Assembly: GCA_016188575.1 (NCBI GenBank)
Contig: JACPHN010000045.1
Coordinates: 6,261-70,260, forward strand
Reading direction: 5' to 3'
Origin: Candidatus Schekmanbacteria bacterium
Lineage (GTDB): Bacteria; CSSED10-310; JACPHN01
Length of the DNA stretch: 64,000 bases
Below, one piece after another: positions 24,966 through 35,420 of this stretch. Each line of letters opens with the position of its first letter. Positions within the stretch are counted from its first letter, which is position 1. The notes beneath the pieces were generated by a model, which worked only from the letters and a program-made list of their open reading frames with translations, had not been told where the DNA came from and did not search any database. Made by a program: the position numbers and the translations under genes.

Positions 24966-25253
24966 ATGAACCTCAAGCCTCTCCACGATCGCGTGCTTAT
25001 CAAGCGTGTCGAGGAAGAAGAGCAGCGAGTCGGCAGCATCGTCATCCCCGATACCGCCCGCGAGAAGCCCCAGCAGGGCCAGGTCATCGCTGTCGGTAGC
25101 GGCCGCATCAAGGATGACGGCTCGGTGCGACCCGTCGCCGTGAAGGAAGGCGATCGCGTCCTGTTCGGGAAGTATTCCGGTACCGAGGTCAAGCTCGACG
25201 GCGGGGATTATCTCATCCTGCGCGAAGACGACATCCTCGGCGTCATCAACTAG
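24966..25253 (+). CDS. groES: co-chaperonin GroES
   Basis: 95 residues, normal for the family; the start follows AAGGAGG with 8-nt spacing. The protein begins [20 protein letters not shown] and includes the mobile loop ([19 protein letters not shown]) and the C-terminal [13 protein letters not shown]. It caps the GroEL ring during ATP-driven folding. First gene of the CIRCE-controlled operon. Confidence 0.98.
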   Translation: MNLKPLHDRVLIKRVEEEEQRVGSIVIPDTAREKPQQGQVIAVGSGRIKDDGSVRPVAVKEGDRVLFGKYSGTEVKLDGGDYLILREDDILGVIN

Positions 25254-25292
25254 CTCATATTCAAGACCTCCGTTTCAGCGACAGGAGTATAG

Positions 25293-26942
<1,650 letters not shown>

Positions 26943-27076
26943 CCGCAGGAGAATCGGGGCAGGTGTGCTCCCAAGCTCCTCCTGACGCGAAGCGGGGGAG
27001 AAGAGGGAGCACGGCCGCTCGGTTGCCGGCGGTGTTCCGCCTCCGGCCGCGCGCTCGCCTGGCCGGACTCCTCCCT

Positions 27077-27115
27077 GAGCCCCGCGGCGTTTTCGCCTCG
27101 GGGCTCTACTTTTTT
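27077..27115 (+). terminator. Rho-independent terminator downstream of groEL
   Basis: GAGCCCCG (27077-27084) pairs with CGGGGCTC (27099-27106), with an inner GGCG/CGCC stem and a TTTT loop. A T-rich tail ending in six T follows (27110-27115). It is about 135 bp past the groEL stop. Confidence 0.85.
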
Positions 27116-27172
27116 CTGCTGGCCGCGGAGTCCTGAATCCACCGTCCACTCGACTGCAGGCGGCGCGGAATG

Positions 27173-27235
27173 CGCATCACGAAGACCCCTACTCACCTCC
27201 CCCCGCTTCCAGGGGGAGGGACGGAGGGGAGCCCT
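27173..27235. repeat. intergenic C/G-rich palindrome, copy C
   Basis: The core stem is CCTCCCCC (from 27196) with GGGGGAGG (ending about 27219). The whole unit, from GCGCATCACGAAGACCCC to GGACGGAGGGG, is the reverse complement of copy B with few changes. It sits between the groESL terminator and the next promoter. Confidence 0.75.
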
Positions 27236-27283
27236 GTCGCGTCGACATCGAACAGCAGCAGTGGACTCGGGGAGCCGGAGCTT

Positions 27284-27312
27284 TTGACAAGCACGATCGG
27301 CGCTGGTAGAAT
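27284..27312 (+). promoter_or_regulatory. sigma-70-like promoter
   Basis: TTGACA (27284-27289), 17 bp, TAGAAT (27307-27312). It precedes the radical SAM gene at 27376 and probably drives it together with the overlapping response-regulator gene. Confidence 0.8.
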
Positions 27313-27375
27313 ACCTCTCCGTCTTCGAGGTTACGCCGCTTGCTTCCGGTTTCCCTCCGCGATCCACTCCGAGAC

Positions 27376-28806
27376 ATGAGAATCCTCCTCATCAGCGCTA
27401 ACCGCGAACGCCTCCCGGATCCCGTATATCCCATCGGCCTCGCTTCCGTGGCGGCCCCCGTCGTGGCCGACGGACATCAGGTTACGGGCATCGACCTTTG
27501 CTTCGAGAGCGATCCCGTCGCCTCCCTTCGCGCCGCCGTGCGTGCCTGCGCGCCGGACATCGTCGGCATCGGGATTCGCAACATCGACAACGTCAACATG
27601 CTCGACCCCGTCTGGTACCTGCCGGAAATTCGCACCGCGGTCGAATGTGTCCAGCAGGAGTTTTCCGGACCCATCATCGCGGGCGGTTCCGGGTTCACGC
27701 TGATGCCGCGGGAGATCCTGGAGTACCTCGGTCTGGACATCGGCGTCAGTGGCGAAGGGGAGGCGACCTTTCGGGAAATCGTCCGACAGGTTTCCGCCGG
27801 CGGCGAGCTCGGCGCGATTCCCGGCGTCGTCACGCGGCGCCGTCGCGAAGCGGAAGCGCCCGAGCTCGACCCGGCGCCCGTAGCGCGCATCCCCAGTCTG
27901 GACGAGCTGCCGGCGCCGTTTCGCCCGCTCTTTGACCTCGGCAGCTACTATGAGCGTGGCGGCATGGCCAATCTGCAGACTCGGCGGGGCTGCCCCTTCC
28001 GGTGCATCTACTGCACCTACCCGCTGGTGGAAGGCCGCAGGATGCGCCTCCGTTCCCCCGCGCTGGTCGCCGACGAGATGGAGCGACTCGGCACCGATTT
28101 TGGCGTCCGGCACTTCTATTTCGTCGACAATGTCTTCACGTACCCGCCAAAACACGCCGTAGCGATCTGCGAAGAGATCGTGGGCCGCAACCTCCAGGTG
28201 AGCTGGGGCTGTTTCGGTCAGCCGCACTATGGTGGACTCGAGCTGTTCCGATTGATGAAACGCGCGGGGTGCTCGGGAATCGACTTCGGAATCGACACCG
28301 CGGTCGACGATGGACTTGCAAACATGGGCAAGAACTTCGACGCCGCCCGGGTTGCCGAGATCACCGAGGCCTGCCGCGAGGCCGACCTTCCGTGCTGCCA
28401 CAGCTTGCTCCTCGGCGGTCCCACCGAGACCGCAGCGAGCCTCGCCGAAACGCTTCGCGCCATGGAAGGTGCCAGGCCGACGGCCGTGATCGTGGGCCTT
28501 GGGATTCGCGTCTACCCCCGTACCCGCATCCAGCAGATCGCCGTCTCGGAAGGCATCGTCACCGCCGACTCCTCCTACCTGGCGCCGGTCTTCTATCTAT
28601 CTCCGCATCTTGACGCAGGCTGCTTGGACATCGTGCGCGAGGCTGCCGCGCGAAACCGCTCCTGGATCGTCCCCGGCATGGGGATCAACTTCAGCGAGCG
28701 GATTCAACAGCGATTGCGCGGTTTCGGAGTGAAGGGGCCGCTCTGGGAATACTTCAACAGAATCGCCGGAAACCGCCGCCGCTCCGGGAGAACTGCCTAT
28801 GCCTGA
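27376..28806 (+). CDS. B12-binding-type radical SAM enzyme
   Basis: 476 residues from the ATG at 27376. Residues 1-145 resemble the cobalamin-binding Rossmann module (MRILLISANRERLPDPVYPI ... IIAGGSGFTLMPREIL). Residues of about 200-400 form the radical SAM barrel with the 4Fe-4S motif C206-x3-C210-x2-C213 (GCPFRCIYCTYP). Family members do methylations and other radical reactions on unactivated carbons; the substrate here cannot be told. I see no classic cobalamin-ligating DxHxxG, so cofactor binding may be base-off or absent. The stop overlaps the next gene by 8 nt. Confidence 0.85.
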   Translation: MRILLISANRERLPDPVYPIGLASVAAPVVADGHQVTGIDLCFESDPVASLRAAVRACAPDIVGIGIRNIDNVNMLDPVWYLPEIRTAVECVQQEFSGPIIAGGSGFTLMPREILEYLGLDIGVSGEGEATFREIVRQVSAGGELGAIPGVVTRRRREAEAPELDPAPVARIPSLDELPAPFRPLFDLGSYYERGGMANLQTRRGCPFRCIYCTYPLVEGRRMRLRSPALVADEMERLGTDFGVRHFYFVDNVFTYPPKHAVAICEEIVGRNLQVSWGCFGQPHYGGLELFRLMKRAGCSGIDFGIDTAVDDGLANMGKNFDAARVAEITEACREADLPCCHSLLLGGPTETAASLAETLRAMEGARPTAVIVGLGIRVYPRTRIQQIAVSEGIVTADSSYLAPVFYLSPHLDAGCLDIVREAAARNRSWIVPGMGINFSERIQQRLRGFGVKGPLWEYFNRIAGNRRRSGRTAYA

Positions 28807-29647
28807 CAACACGATTCTTATCGTCGACGATGAGGAGAGCATCAGGTCACTGCTCGTCGAGTTCCTGTCCGGAGAAGGCTACAAGACGTTGCAGGCCTGC
28901 GACGGTGAGGAGGCGATCCGCATGGTCGAGCAGCATCGCCCGGACCTGGTCATTCTCGACTACATGATGCCGCGCGTCAATGGTCTGGAGGCCTTGCGCC
29001 ACATTCGCCTGCGCTTTCGCGACACCTACGTGATCATGCTGACTGGCCGCGGAAGCCAGAGCACGGCAGTCGAGGTTTTGCGAACGGGGGCGGCGGACTA
29101 CATCACCAAGCCGTTCAAGATGGCCGAGCTTCTGGACAGCGTCGCCTATGTGTTGCAGATCCGGGATCGCGAGCTCGAGAACAACCGGCTTCGAGATCGC
29201 GTCAAGGACCACGTCCGCAAGGCCCGAGAAAAGCGCGGCCTTGAGCAACCCGACGATCGCCGGCGCGACGAGGCAGAGGCGAAGGTCTCGCGCGTGGTCG
29301 AGCTCGAGCGCCGCAACCAGGAGCTATCGCACGCGCTGGAAGAGCTGCTGTCCGCCGAGCAGGCGGTCAGCCGCCAGGATGCGGTGATCGACGGTCTCGC
29401 CGGGACCATATCGAACCGCTTCTTGCCCGCAATCAACGATATCGTGGATGCGCTGGAGGAGCTCGGCACGGTGCTCGGCGCCCGTGCCGTCGAGCCGCGG
29501 GCGATGCAAATTGTCGCCACCGCGGAGCAACGCTGCCGCGGTCTCGCCGCAGACCTTCTCGATCTGCTCAAGTCCAGCGCCGCCGACCTGGAATCGGCCA
29601 GGCTCCTGCAGGACTTTCGCAAGCGGGCGCGTGATCTGATCGCCTGA
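28799..29647 (+). CDS. response regulator with a C-terminal helical domain
   Basis: 282 residues. The receiver domain (1-120) has DDEE at 10-13, phospho-acceptor Asp54 in VILDYMMP and the conserved Lys in YITKPF. The remainder is charged and helical, with likely coiled coil (VSRVVELERRNQELSHALEELL) and no DNA-binding motif. It may act through protein contacts. The overlap with the radical SAM gene means coupled translation. No kinase is adjacent. Confidence 0.85.
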   Translation: MPDNTILIVDDEESIRSLLVEFLSGEGYKTLQACDGEEAIRMVEQHRPDLVILDYMMPRVNGLEALRHIRLRFRDTYVIMLTGRGSQSTAVEVLRTGAADYITKPFKMAELLDSVAYVLQIRDRELENNRLRDRVKDHVRKAREKRGLEQPDDRRRDEAEAKVSRVVELERRNQELSHALEELLSAEQAVSRQDAVIDGLAGTISNRFLPAINDIVDALEELGTVLGARAVEPRAMQIVATAEQRCRGLAADLLDLLKSSAADLESARLLQDFRKRARDLIA

Positions 29648-29691
29648 GGGTTCGACGCGCTGCACGGCTCCGCACCCTGGCAGATGCCGCC

Positions 29692-31671
29692 ATGATTCCG
29701 CAGGAAGACATCGACCGAATTCGCGATCGCCTCGATATCGTCGACGTGGTCCGCTCATACCTCGGCGCGGAGCTCAAGCGCGCGGGCCGCTCCTATGTCG
29801 CTCTGTGCCCCTTTCACAAGGAGCGCACGCCGTCCTTCAACGTCTTCCCGGAGCGACAGATGTTCAAGTGCTTTGGGTGCGGCGAATATGGCGACGTCTT
29901 CGCGTTCGTAATGAAGCGGTCGGGGCTGAGCTTTGGAGAGGTCCTGAAGGAGCTGGCGCGGCAAGCGGGCGTCGAGCTGCGGATCGCGGCAACCTCCCCC
30001 GCCGAGCGGGCGCAACAGGACGCCAAGCAACGCCTCTACAGTGCCATGAGCACGGCGGCGGAACATTATCACCGCCTCCTGCGGGAGAGCCCGGCGGCGG
30101 CCGAGGCGCGGCGCTACCTGCGCGAGCGCGGGATCACCGCCGCGACGGTAGCGGCCTACCGGCTGGGGTACGCGCCGGAACGAGGAGACCTTGGCCGCGC
30201 CTTGCGCGACTTCGGCATCACCCCTGAAGCACTCAATCAGGTCGGGTTGCTGCGCGCGGGGCAGCAGCAAGACCGCTGGTACGACTTTTTCCGCGGCCGC
30301 CTGCTCATTCCGATTGCGGACGCCGCCGGGCGCATTGTGAGCTTCGGTGGGCGGCTGCTGGCGGGCGGCGAGGGGCCGAAATACATCAACACCGCCGAAA
30401 GCCCGATCTACCAGAAGTCGCGGCTCTTGTTCGGCCTGGATCGCGCCGCCAAGGCAATTCGCCAGGACGGCACCGCGGTTGTGGTCGAGGGGTATTTCGA
30501 CGTGTTGCTGCCGGCGCAGTCGGGCCTTCCAGGATTCGTCGCCCCCTGCGGAACGTCGCTGACCGCAGAGCATGCAGCGCTGTTGCGGCGCCACGCCCGC
30601 CGCGTTGTGGTGCTCATGGACGCGGATGCCGCCGGTGAGCGCGGTGCCGGCCGCGCCGCCGAGCTGCTGCTGCGAACGGGTGTGCAGGTGGCGCTGGCAA
30701 CGCTCGACGCCGGCGCCGACCCCGCGGACATGATTCAGCAAGATCGCTCCGACGTGCTCGTCGCCAAGATCGCCGGAGCGATGCCCGCAATGTCGGCGCT
30801 TATCGACATGGCGGTCCGGCGCTTCGACCTCCGACTGCCGGATCAGAAGGTTGCGGCGCTCGAATCGCTCCTTCCCGTCCTGGCGGTCATACCCGATGAG
30901 GTTGAACGGTACCATTTCTGCCCGATCGTCGCTCACCGGCTCGGAATTCCCGACGAGGTCGTGCTGAACCGGCTGCGGCGCCGGCGCGAGCGCGATGGCG
31001 CGGGCAGCTCGGGCGCCACCGCCGATACCGCCGGCAACGACCAGCCGGGCACAGCCCCGGCGGCTGAGCGGGCAGCTCCGGCGGTCTCGGCCACCGAGCG
31101 GAATCGCGCGGGCTACCGCGGCGGCCGTGGTGGCTGGGACGGACGACGGCGTGAACCGACTCCGCCTCCGGTCTTTGCGATCCCGTTCAGTCCTCCTGCG
31201 CTCACGCTCTCGCCCGAGGAGATCCTGGAGGGCGCGATGGTCGCCGCCATGGCACGGCACCCGACGCTGGCCGCGGATACCCTGGCCGAGTACCCGGTCG
31301 ACTCGTTTCGGCATGGAGGGTTTCGCAAGGCGGCGGCGCTGCTGGCAGTACACCCCGTCCCGGCAACCGCCGGCCGCTTGCTTTCCGAGCTCGGCGGCGC
31401 CATGCCCGCGACAGACCTCGGAGAGCTCGCCAAGGAGCTCACCAGGGACACCTCAGTCGATCAGGACAACGACCTGCTGCGACATTGCCTGGTGCGGCTC
31501 CGGCAGCTCGCTATTCGCCAGGAGCTGCGCATGATCACCGGCTCCATCCAGCAGCTCGAGTCCGAGGGCGCGAGGGAGGCAGACTCAGGCGAGCGGCTGC
31601 AGCGGCTGGTGCGGCGAAAATCAGAGCTCAGACAACATCTGCGCAACCTCGAGGCCGCCGGCGCCGAGTAG
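29692..31671 (+). CDS. dnaG: DNA primase DnaG
   Basis: 659 residues. An N-terminal zinc ribbon (C39, H42, C60, C63: CPFH ... CFGC) is followed by the catalytic RNA-polymerase core and a TOPRIM domain (VVVEGYFDVL; VVVLMDADAAGERG). A Gly/Arg-rich linker (about residues 435-500) leads to a C-terminal helicase-binding-like helical domain. The enzyme makes RNA primers for replication. It starts 44 bp after the response regulator. The usual neighbour rpoD is not downstream; an unrelated convergent gene follows. Confidence 0.97.
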   Translation: MIPQEDIDRIRDRLDIVDVVRSYLGAELKRAGRSYVALCPFHKERTPSFNVFPERQMFKCFGCGEYGDVFAFVMKRSGLSFGEVLKELARQAGVELRIAATSPAERAQQDAKQRLYSAMSTAAEHYHRLLRESPAAAEARRYLRERGITAATVAAYRLGYAPERGDLGRALRDFGITPEALNQVGLLRAGQQQDRWYDFFRGRLLIPIADAAGRIVSFGGRLLAGGEGPKYINTAESPIYQKSRLLFGLDRAAKAIRQDGTAVVVEGYFDVLLPAQSGLPGFVAPCGTSLTAEHAALLRRHARRVVVLMDADAAGERGAGRAAELLLRTGVQVALATLDAGADPADMIQQDRSDVLVAKIAGAMPAMSALIDMAVRRFDLRLPDQKVAALESLLPVLAVIPDEVERYHFCPIVAHRLGIPDEVVLNRLRRRRERDGAGSSGATADTAGNDQPGTAPAAERAAPAVSATERNRAGYRGGRGGWDGRRREPTPPPVFAIPFSPPALTLSPEEILEGAMVAAMARHPTLAADTLAEYPVDSFRHGGFRKAAALLAVHPVPATAGRLLSELGGAMPATDLGELAKELTRDTSVDQDNDLLRHCLVRLRQLAIRQELRMITGSIQQLESEGAREADSGERLQRLVRRKSELRQHLRNLEAAGAE

Positions 31672-31713
31672 CGCCCGGGCGACGGCGCGGCGGCGGGCCA
31701 GTCGGCCGACGCC

Positions 31714-31750
31714 AAAAAAAAGCGGAGGCGGCGCCGCGCGCCACCTCCGC
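31714..31750 (-). terminator. Rho-independent terminator of the metalloprotease gene
   Basis: Read on the minus strand, GCGGAGG (31750-31744) pairs with CCTCCGC (31728-31722), with further GC pairing inside the loop, followed by eight T (31721-31714). It is about 43 bp beyond the stop of the minus-strand gene. Confidence 0.85.
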
Positions 31751-31792
31751 CGGGAAGACTATCCAGGGCCGCTGCCGGCCTGGGCTCAGGCG

Positions 31793-32662
31793 TTACATGC
31801 CAGCGCGGTAAGCCGCCCACTGCGCATCCATGCGGACGCCCTGGCCGCTGGAGAACATGAACATGCAGGCATCGTCGGTGTAGTCCATGAAGTTCTCCAC
31901 GGGGTCCAGACCCTTCTGCCGGAGGCAGGTGTCGCGATTCGTCGGGCAGCCATAGGCGGGGCTTTTCTCGGCCGGCGTGTCGGAGACATAGTCGCCGCCG
32001 CGAGTGCCGTCCTTGCAGCCGCCCTGGAAGGTGTGATAGAGGCCCATCCAGTGGCCGACCTCATGAGTCGCGGTGTTGCCGAGGTTGTAGGGAGCGGCGG
32101 AGCCACCCGGAAGCGAAGCGTTCAGAACGACCACACCATCGCTCGCGGGGGCGTTCTTGTAGCTCGAAGGGAAGGTCGCCCAGCCGAGCAGCCCGCCACC
32201 GATGTTTGCGGTGTAGACATTGAGGTCCTCTGCGGTGCCCTTGCGCAGCGCGGCCTTGGCTGCCTTCTCGGCCGTCGAACCGTAGCCCATGGTATACCAG
32301 GAGTCGTTGGCCGTTCGCTCCACACCGGCCAGATTGAACGTCCAGCCGAAAGGCCCGTAGGCGTCATTGAGAACGGCCATCTGGTCGGAGATCCTGCCGT
32401 CACTGACATTGCCGGCGCCGGAGCTGGAGGTGATCACATGGAAGTAGACATCCACGATTCCGCCACTTGCCAGATCCGCCTCGGCACCGCGCCTGGAGAG
32501 CAGCGTCATGGCCTCGTCCTCGAGCTTCGCTCCCAGGTCGGCGCTCGGATGAACCGTGCCGCACTTGAGGGCATGCGCAGCGCCATTATCTCTCGGCCCC
32601 GCGACAGCCAGCGACGTTCCCATCAGCATCACTCCGACCAAGGCTACTGCCATCTTCTTCAT
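31793..32662 (-). CDS. secreted M43 (pappalysin/cytophagalysin-like) zinc metalloprotease
   Basis: 289 residues. The ATG at 32662 has GGAGG 6 nt upstream; the frame continues further upstream but without features. A signal peptide ([21 protein letters not shown]) is followed by a catalytic domain with [11 protein letters not shown] (zinc ligands H200, H204, H210; general base E201) and a Met-turn [24 protein letters not shown] is the calcium/disulfide segment typical of the family. There is only a short stretch before the catalytic domain, so a long propeptide is lacking. The role is extracellular protein cleavage. Confidence 0.9.
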   Translation of the reverse strand: MKKMAVALVGVMLMGTSLAVAGPRDNGAAHALKCGTVHPSADLGAKLEDEAMTLLSRRGAEADLASGGIVDVYFHVITSSSGAGNVSDGRISDQMAVLNDAYGPFGWTFNLAGVERTANDSWYTMGYGSTAEKAAKAALRKGTAEDLNVYTANIGGGLLGWATFPSSYKNAPASDGVVVLNASLPGGSAAPYNLGNTATHEVGHWMGLYHTFQGGCKDGTRGGDYVSDTPAEKSPAYGCPTNRDTCLRQKGLDPVENFMDYTDDACMFMFSSGQGVRMDAQWAAYRAGM

Positions 32663-33020
32663 TGCTATCCTCCAGCATCGCCGTAAATAATCGTGGACAA
32701 TCCCGGCGAGGGGCCTCTCCATCTCCCAGCGACCATTTCCCGCCACGCTTACCATACGTGCAAGTTGAATGCCACCTGAGTGACGGCCGGAAAACAGCAC
32801 AAACTGGCCATCGGCATTGCAGTCGTCCCCGCCCGTGGCAAGAAAAGTCACACCATGCATCCGCGGAGCGCCGCCGCGCCGTGCAGAAGATGCGTAGATC
32901 AAGCGATCTGGCGCCATGTATGCCGGACCGCTCCACACTGTGACGGATTCGTCCCGCCCTACCAGGCCAGGTTCGGTCCGCCCGGTGGCCGGCCGCAGGC
33001 AGGGAAGGAGCGGGGCGCCC
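32663..33020. other. intergenic, no gene supported
   Basis: About 360 bp upstream of the metalloprotease and downstream of the KdpD-like gene. The minus-strand metalloprotease frame stays open through it, but the composition is not protein-like. A promoter must be present; I could not pick a clear one. Confidence 0.35.
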
Positions 33021-34700
33021 TCAGGCGATGTCCTGCGGACTCGAGCCCTCGTGCTCTGCCAGCACCGCGAGCACCTGGGCGGGCGAGTGCGCCCGCGCCG
33101 CGCACCCCTGGAAATCCAGTCCGCGCAGCATGCGGGCCGCCGCCGCCAGCACTTGCAGGTGCGCGGGTGCATTCGCGGCAGGGGACAAGAGGAGCAGGAC
33201 GAAGCGAATTGGCGTTTCGGCCGGCGTATCCAGGACACCGGCCTTCGTTACCCCCAGCGCTAGCAGCGGCTCCACGAGGTTCTCCAGGCGGGCATGGGGC
33301 AGCGCGACACCCTCGTTGAGGAAGGTCGAGCCTTCCGCTTCGCGCGCCTGCACTGCTACCAGTGCAGCCTCCTCATCGATGCGCGGGCTTGCGGCGGCGA
33401 GGCTCGCGACGAGTCGCCGCAAGATCTCGTCGCGGGTGGCAGGGTTTTCCCAGATGATGATGTGCTCCGGCCCAAGGCGGTTCGCCAGCAGCCCGGGTCG
33501 CGATGATCGCAGGCGAATCGCCGACCCTGCCGGCCACTCTGGGCGCTCCGGCGGCGCGTCGTTCCCGGGCGGAGCCTCCTGAACGTCGACCACCACCACC
33601 GTCACCCCCGGAGTCCGCTCGACGAGCTCCTCGGCGAAGCTGCGCCGGCCTCGCGCGCGCTGCCACCAGGACAGCGGTGGCGAGCGCCCGATGACGATGT
33701 GGCCGATGCGGTACTCACGCGCGAATCGCCGAATGGTGTCGACAACGTTCTCTCCCTTGAACGTGAAAACGACCGCACCGAGCTGGTTTGCCAGCGTCAG
33801 TGTGTCGGCCAATAGCCGCTGGGTGACCGGGTCGATTGCTGTGGGCTCCTCGGCCGGCGTTTGTACATAGAGCGCGTACCAGTTGCGGTTGAGCCTGCCC
33901 GCCAACCGCGAGGCGGCGCGCAGCAACCGGGCGCTGTTGGGTCCCCGCGAGGACAGGCAAACCATGACCTGGTCCGGGAGAAACCTGTCCTCCGGATCGA
34001 GGATCTCGCGCCGCTTCAGATCGATCTGGGCGGCGAGCTCCCGCAGGGTCAGCTCGCGCAGGTGCTGCAAGTTCGCGGTGGTGAAGAAGTGCTCGAGCGC
34101 CTGCGTTGCCCGGTCCGCGGGGTAGACGCGGCCCTCGCGAAGGCGGCGCTGCAGGTCTTCCGTGGTCAGGTCGACGTTGACGATCTGATCGGCGTCTGCG
34201 ATGACCGCATCCGGCAGGCGCTCCCGGACCTTGACGCCGACCAGCTTCTCCACGGTGTCGTACAAGCTTTCCAGGTGCTGGAGGTTGAGCGTCGTGATCA
34301 CGTGAATTCCCGCCGCCAGGAGCTCCTGGACGTCCTGGTACCGCTTTGCGTTCCGGCTATCCGGCGCATTGGTGTGGGCGAGCTCATCCACCAGCGCCAC
34401 TTCGGGCCGGCGCGCGAGCACTCCGTCGAGGTCCATCTCCTCGACGATGATGCCGTGGTATTCCATGAGGTGACGCGGCACTACTTCCAGGCCGGAAACG
34501 AGCGCCTCCGTCTCCTGGCGGCCGTGCGCCTCCACGTAGCCGACCACCGCGTCGATCTCGTCCGCCACCAGCCGATGTCCTTCCAGCAACATCTGGTACG
34601 TCTTGCCCACGCCCGCCGCGTAGCCCAGGTAGACTTTCAGCCGCCCGCGCCGCGAACGGCGAATCATCTGCAGGAACGTGGCGGCGCGATCTTCCCGCAT
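33021..34700 (-). CDS. KdpD-like sensor without kinase: KdpD N-domain, USP domain, PTS EIIA domain
   Basis: 559 residues. The first 220 are the KdpD N-terminal domain with Walker [11 protein letters not shown] and [13 protein letters not shown] universal-stress-protein-like domain follows ([29 protein letters not shown]). In place of the membrane helices and histidine kinase of full KdpD, the C-terminus (about 410-559) is a fructose/mannitol-type EIIA (PTS_EIIA_2) domain with the His-containing [20 protein letters not shown]. It lies 18 bp after kdpC, last in the kdp operon, and no kdpE follows. It likely senses K+ or nucleotide state and links potassium uptake to PTS phosphorylation; that is inference. 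Confidence 0.85.
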   Translation of the reverse strand: MREDRAATFLQMIRRSRRGRLKVYLGYAAGVGKTYQMLLEGHRLVADEIDAVVGYVEAHGRQETEALVSGLEVVPRHLMEYHGIIVEEMDLDGVLARRPEVALVDELAHTNAPDSRNAKRYQDVQELLAAGIHVITTLNLQHLESLYDTVEKLVGVKVRERLPDAVIADADQIVNVDLTTEDLQRRLREGRVYPADRATQALEHFFTTANLQHLRELTLRELAAQIDLKRREILDPEDRFLPDQVMVCLSSRGPNSARLLRAASRLAGRLNRNWYALYVQTPAEEPTAIDPVTQRLLADTLTLANQLGAVVFTFKGENVVDTIRRFAREYRIGHIVIGRSPPLSWWQRARGRRSFAEELVERTPGVTVVVVDVQEAPPGNDAPPERPEWPAGSAIRLRSSRPGLLANRLGPEHIIIWENPATRDEILRRLVASLAAASPRIDEEAALVAVQAREAEGSTFLNEGVALPHARLENLVEPLLALGVTKAGVLDTPAETPIRFVLLLLSPAANAPAHLQVLAAAARMLRGLDFQGCAARAHSPAQVLAVLAEHEGSSPQDIA

Positions 34701-34718
34701 GGGGCAATCTCGTGCCGC

Positions 34719-35402
34719 CTAGCGGTGCCGTTCGCGCGCGTCGAGCGCCAGATTCAAGGTCAGCACGTTCACCCTCGGTTCCCCGAGAAAACCCAGGTCG
34801 CGTCCCTGTGTGTGCGCCGCGACCAACCGCTCCAGCTCAATGCGGTCCATGCCGCGCGCCCGCGCTACCCGGGGCGCCTGGAGCCGCGCGTTACGCACGC
34901 TAATGTGGGGATCGACGCCGCTTGCCGACCGCGTCACCGCGTCGGCCGGCACCGCTATGCTCGCGGCCAACTCGTTTTCCCGACGATACCGGACGACGAG
35001 CGCGGCGACTCCCGCGAAGGACTCGCCGCGCCCCGGACCCGCCGCATCGCCGGTCAACCCGCTGATGAGCCGCGCCGAGGTCGGTCCCAGGTTCGTCCCC
35101 CCTGAGCTCGCCGGGTCGTGACCAAAGTCTCCAGCTCCGGAAGGCCGCGGATGAAAATATCGCGGTTCTACAAAGCCCTGGCCGAGGAGCTCCGAGCCGA
35201 CGATGGCCATCGCCTCGCCGCCGGCAGCGCGCATTAGCGATCCATTGGCTCGCCACGGGAAGAGGAGCTGGGCAAGACCCCAGACCGCCAGCGGATAGGC
35301 CCCACAGACGATCCCGGCAAGAAGTACCGTCACGACTGCGGCGACCCGTACGTTCCCGACCCAGCTCGCCGGTTGAGCAGGTGACAGCGCAGTGGAAAGC
35401 AT
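34719..35402 (-). CDS. kdpC: potassium-transporting ATPase subunit KdpC
   Basis: About 227 residues from the ATG at 35402; GGAG 12 nt upstream also suits a GTG at 35405. One N-terminal membrane helix (VAAVVTVLLAGIVCGAYPL) is followed by the KdpC signature (SELLGQGFVEPRYFHPRPS, SGGTNLGPTS, ASGVDPHISVRNA). The subunit stabilises the Kdp complex and helps ATP binding by KdpB. It begins immediately after the kdpB stop. Confidence 0.95.
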   Translation of the reverse strand: MLSTALSPAQPASWVGNVRVAAVVTVLLAGIVCGAYPLAVWGLAQLLFPWRANGSLMRAAGGEAMAIVGSELLGQGFVEPRYFHPRPSGAGDFGHDPASSGGTNLGPTSARLISGLTGDAAGPGRGESFAGVAALVVRYRRENELAASIAVPADAVTRSASGVDPHISVRNARLQAPRVARARGMDRIELERLVAAHTQGRDLGFLGEPRVNVLTLNLALDARERHR

Positions 35403-35420
35403 CACGACGGGTATCTCCAA

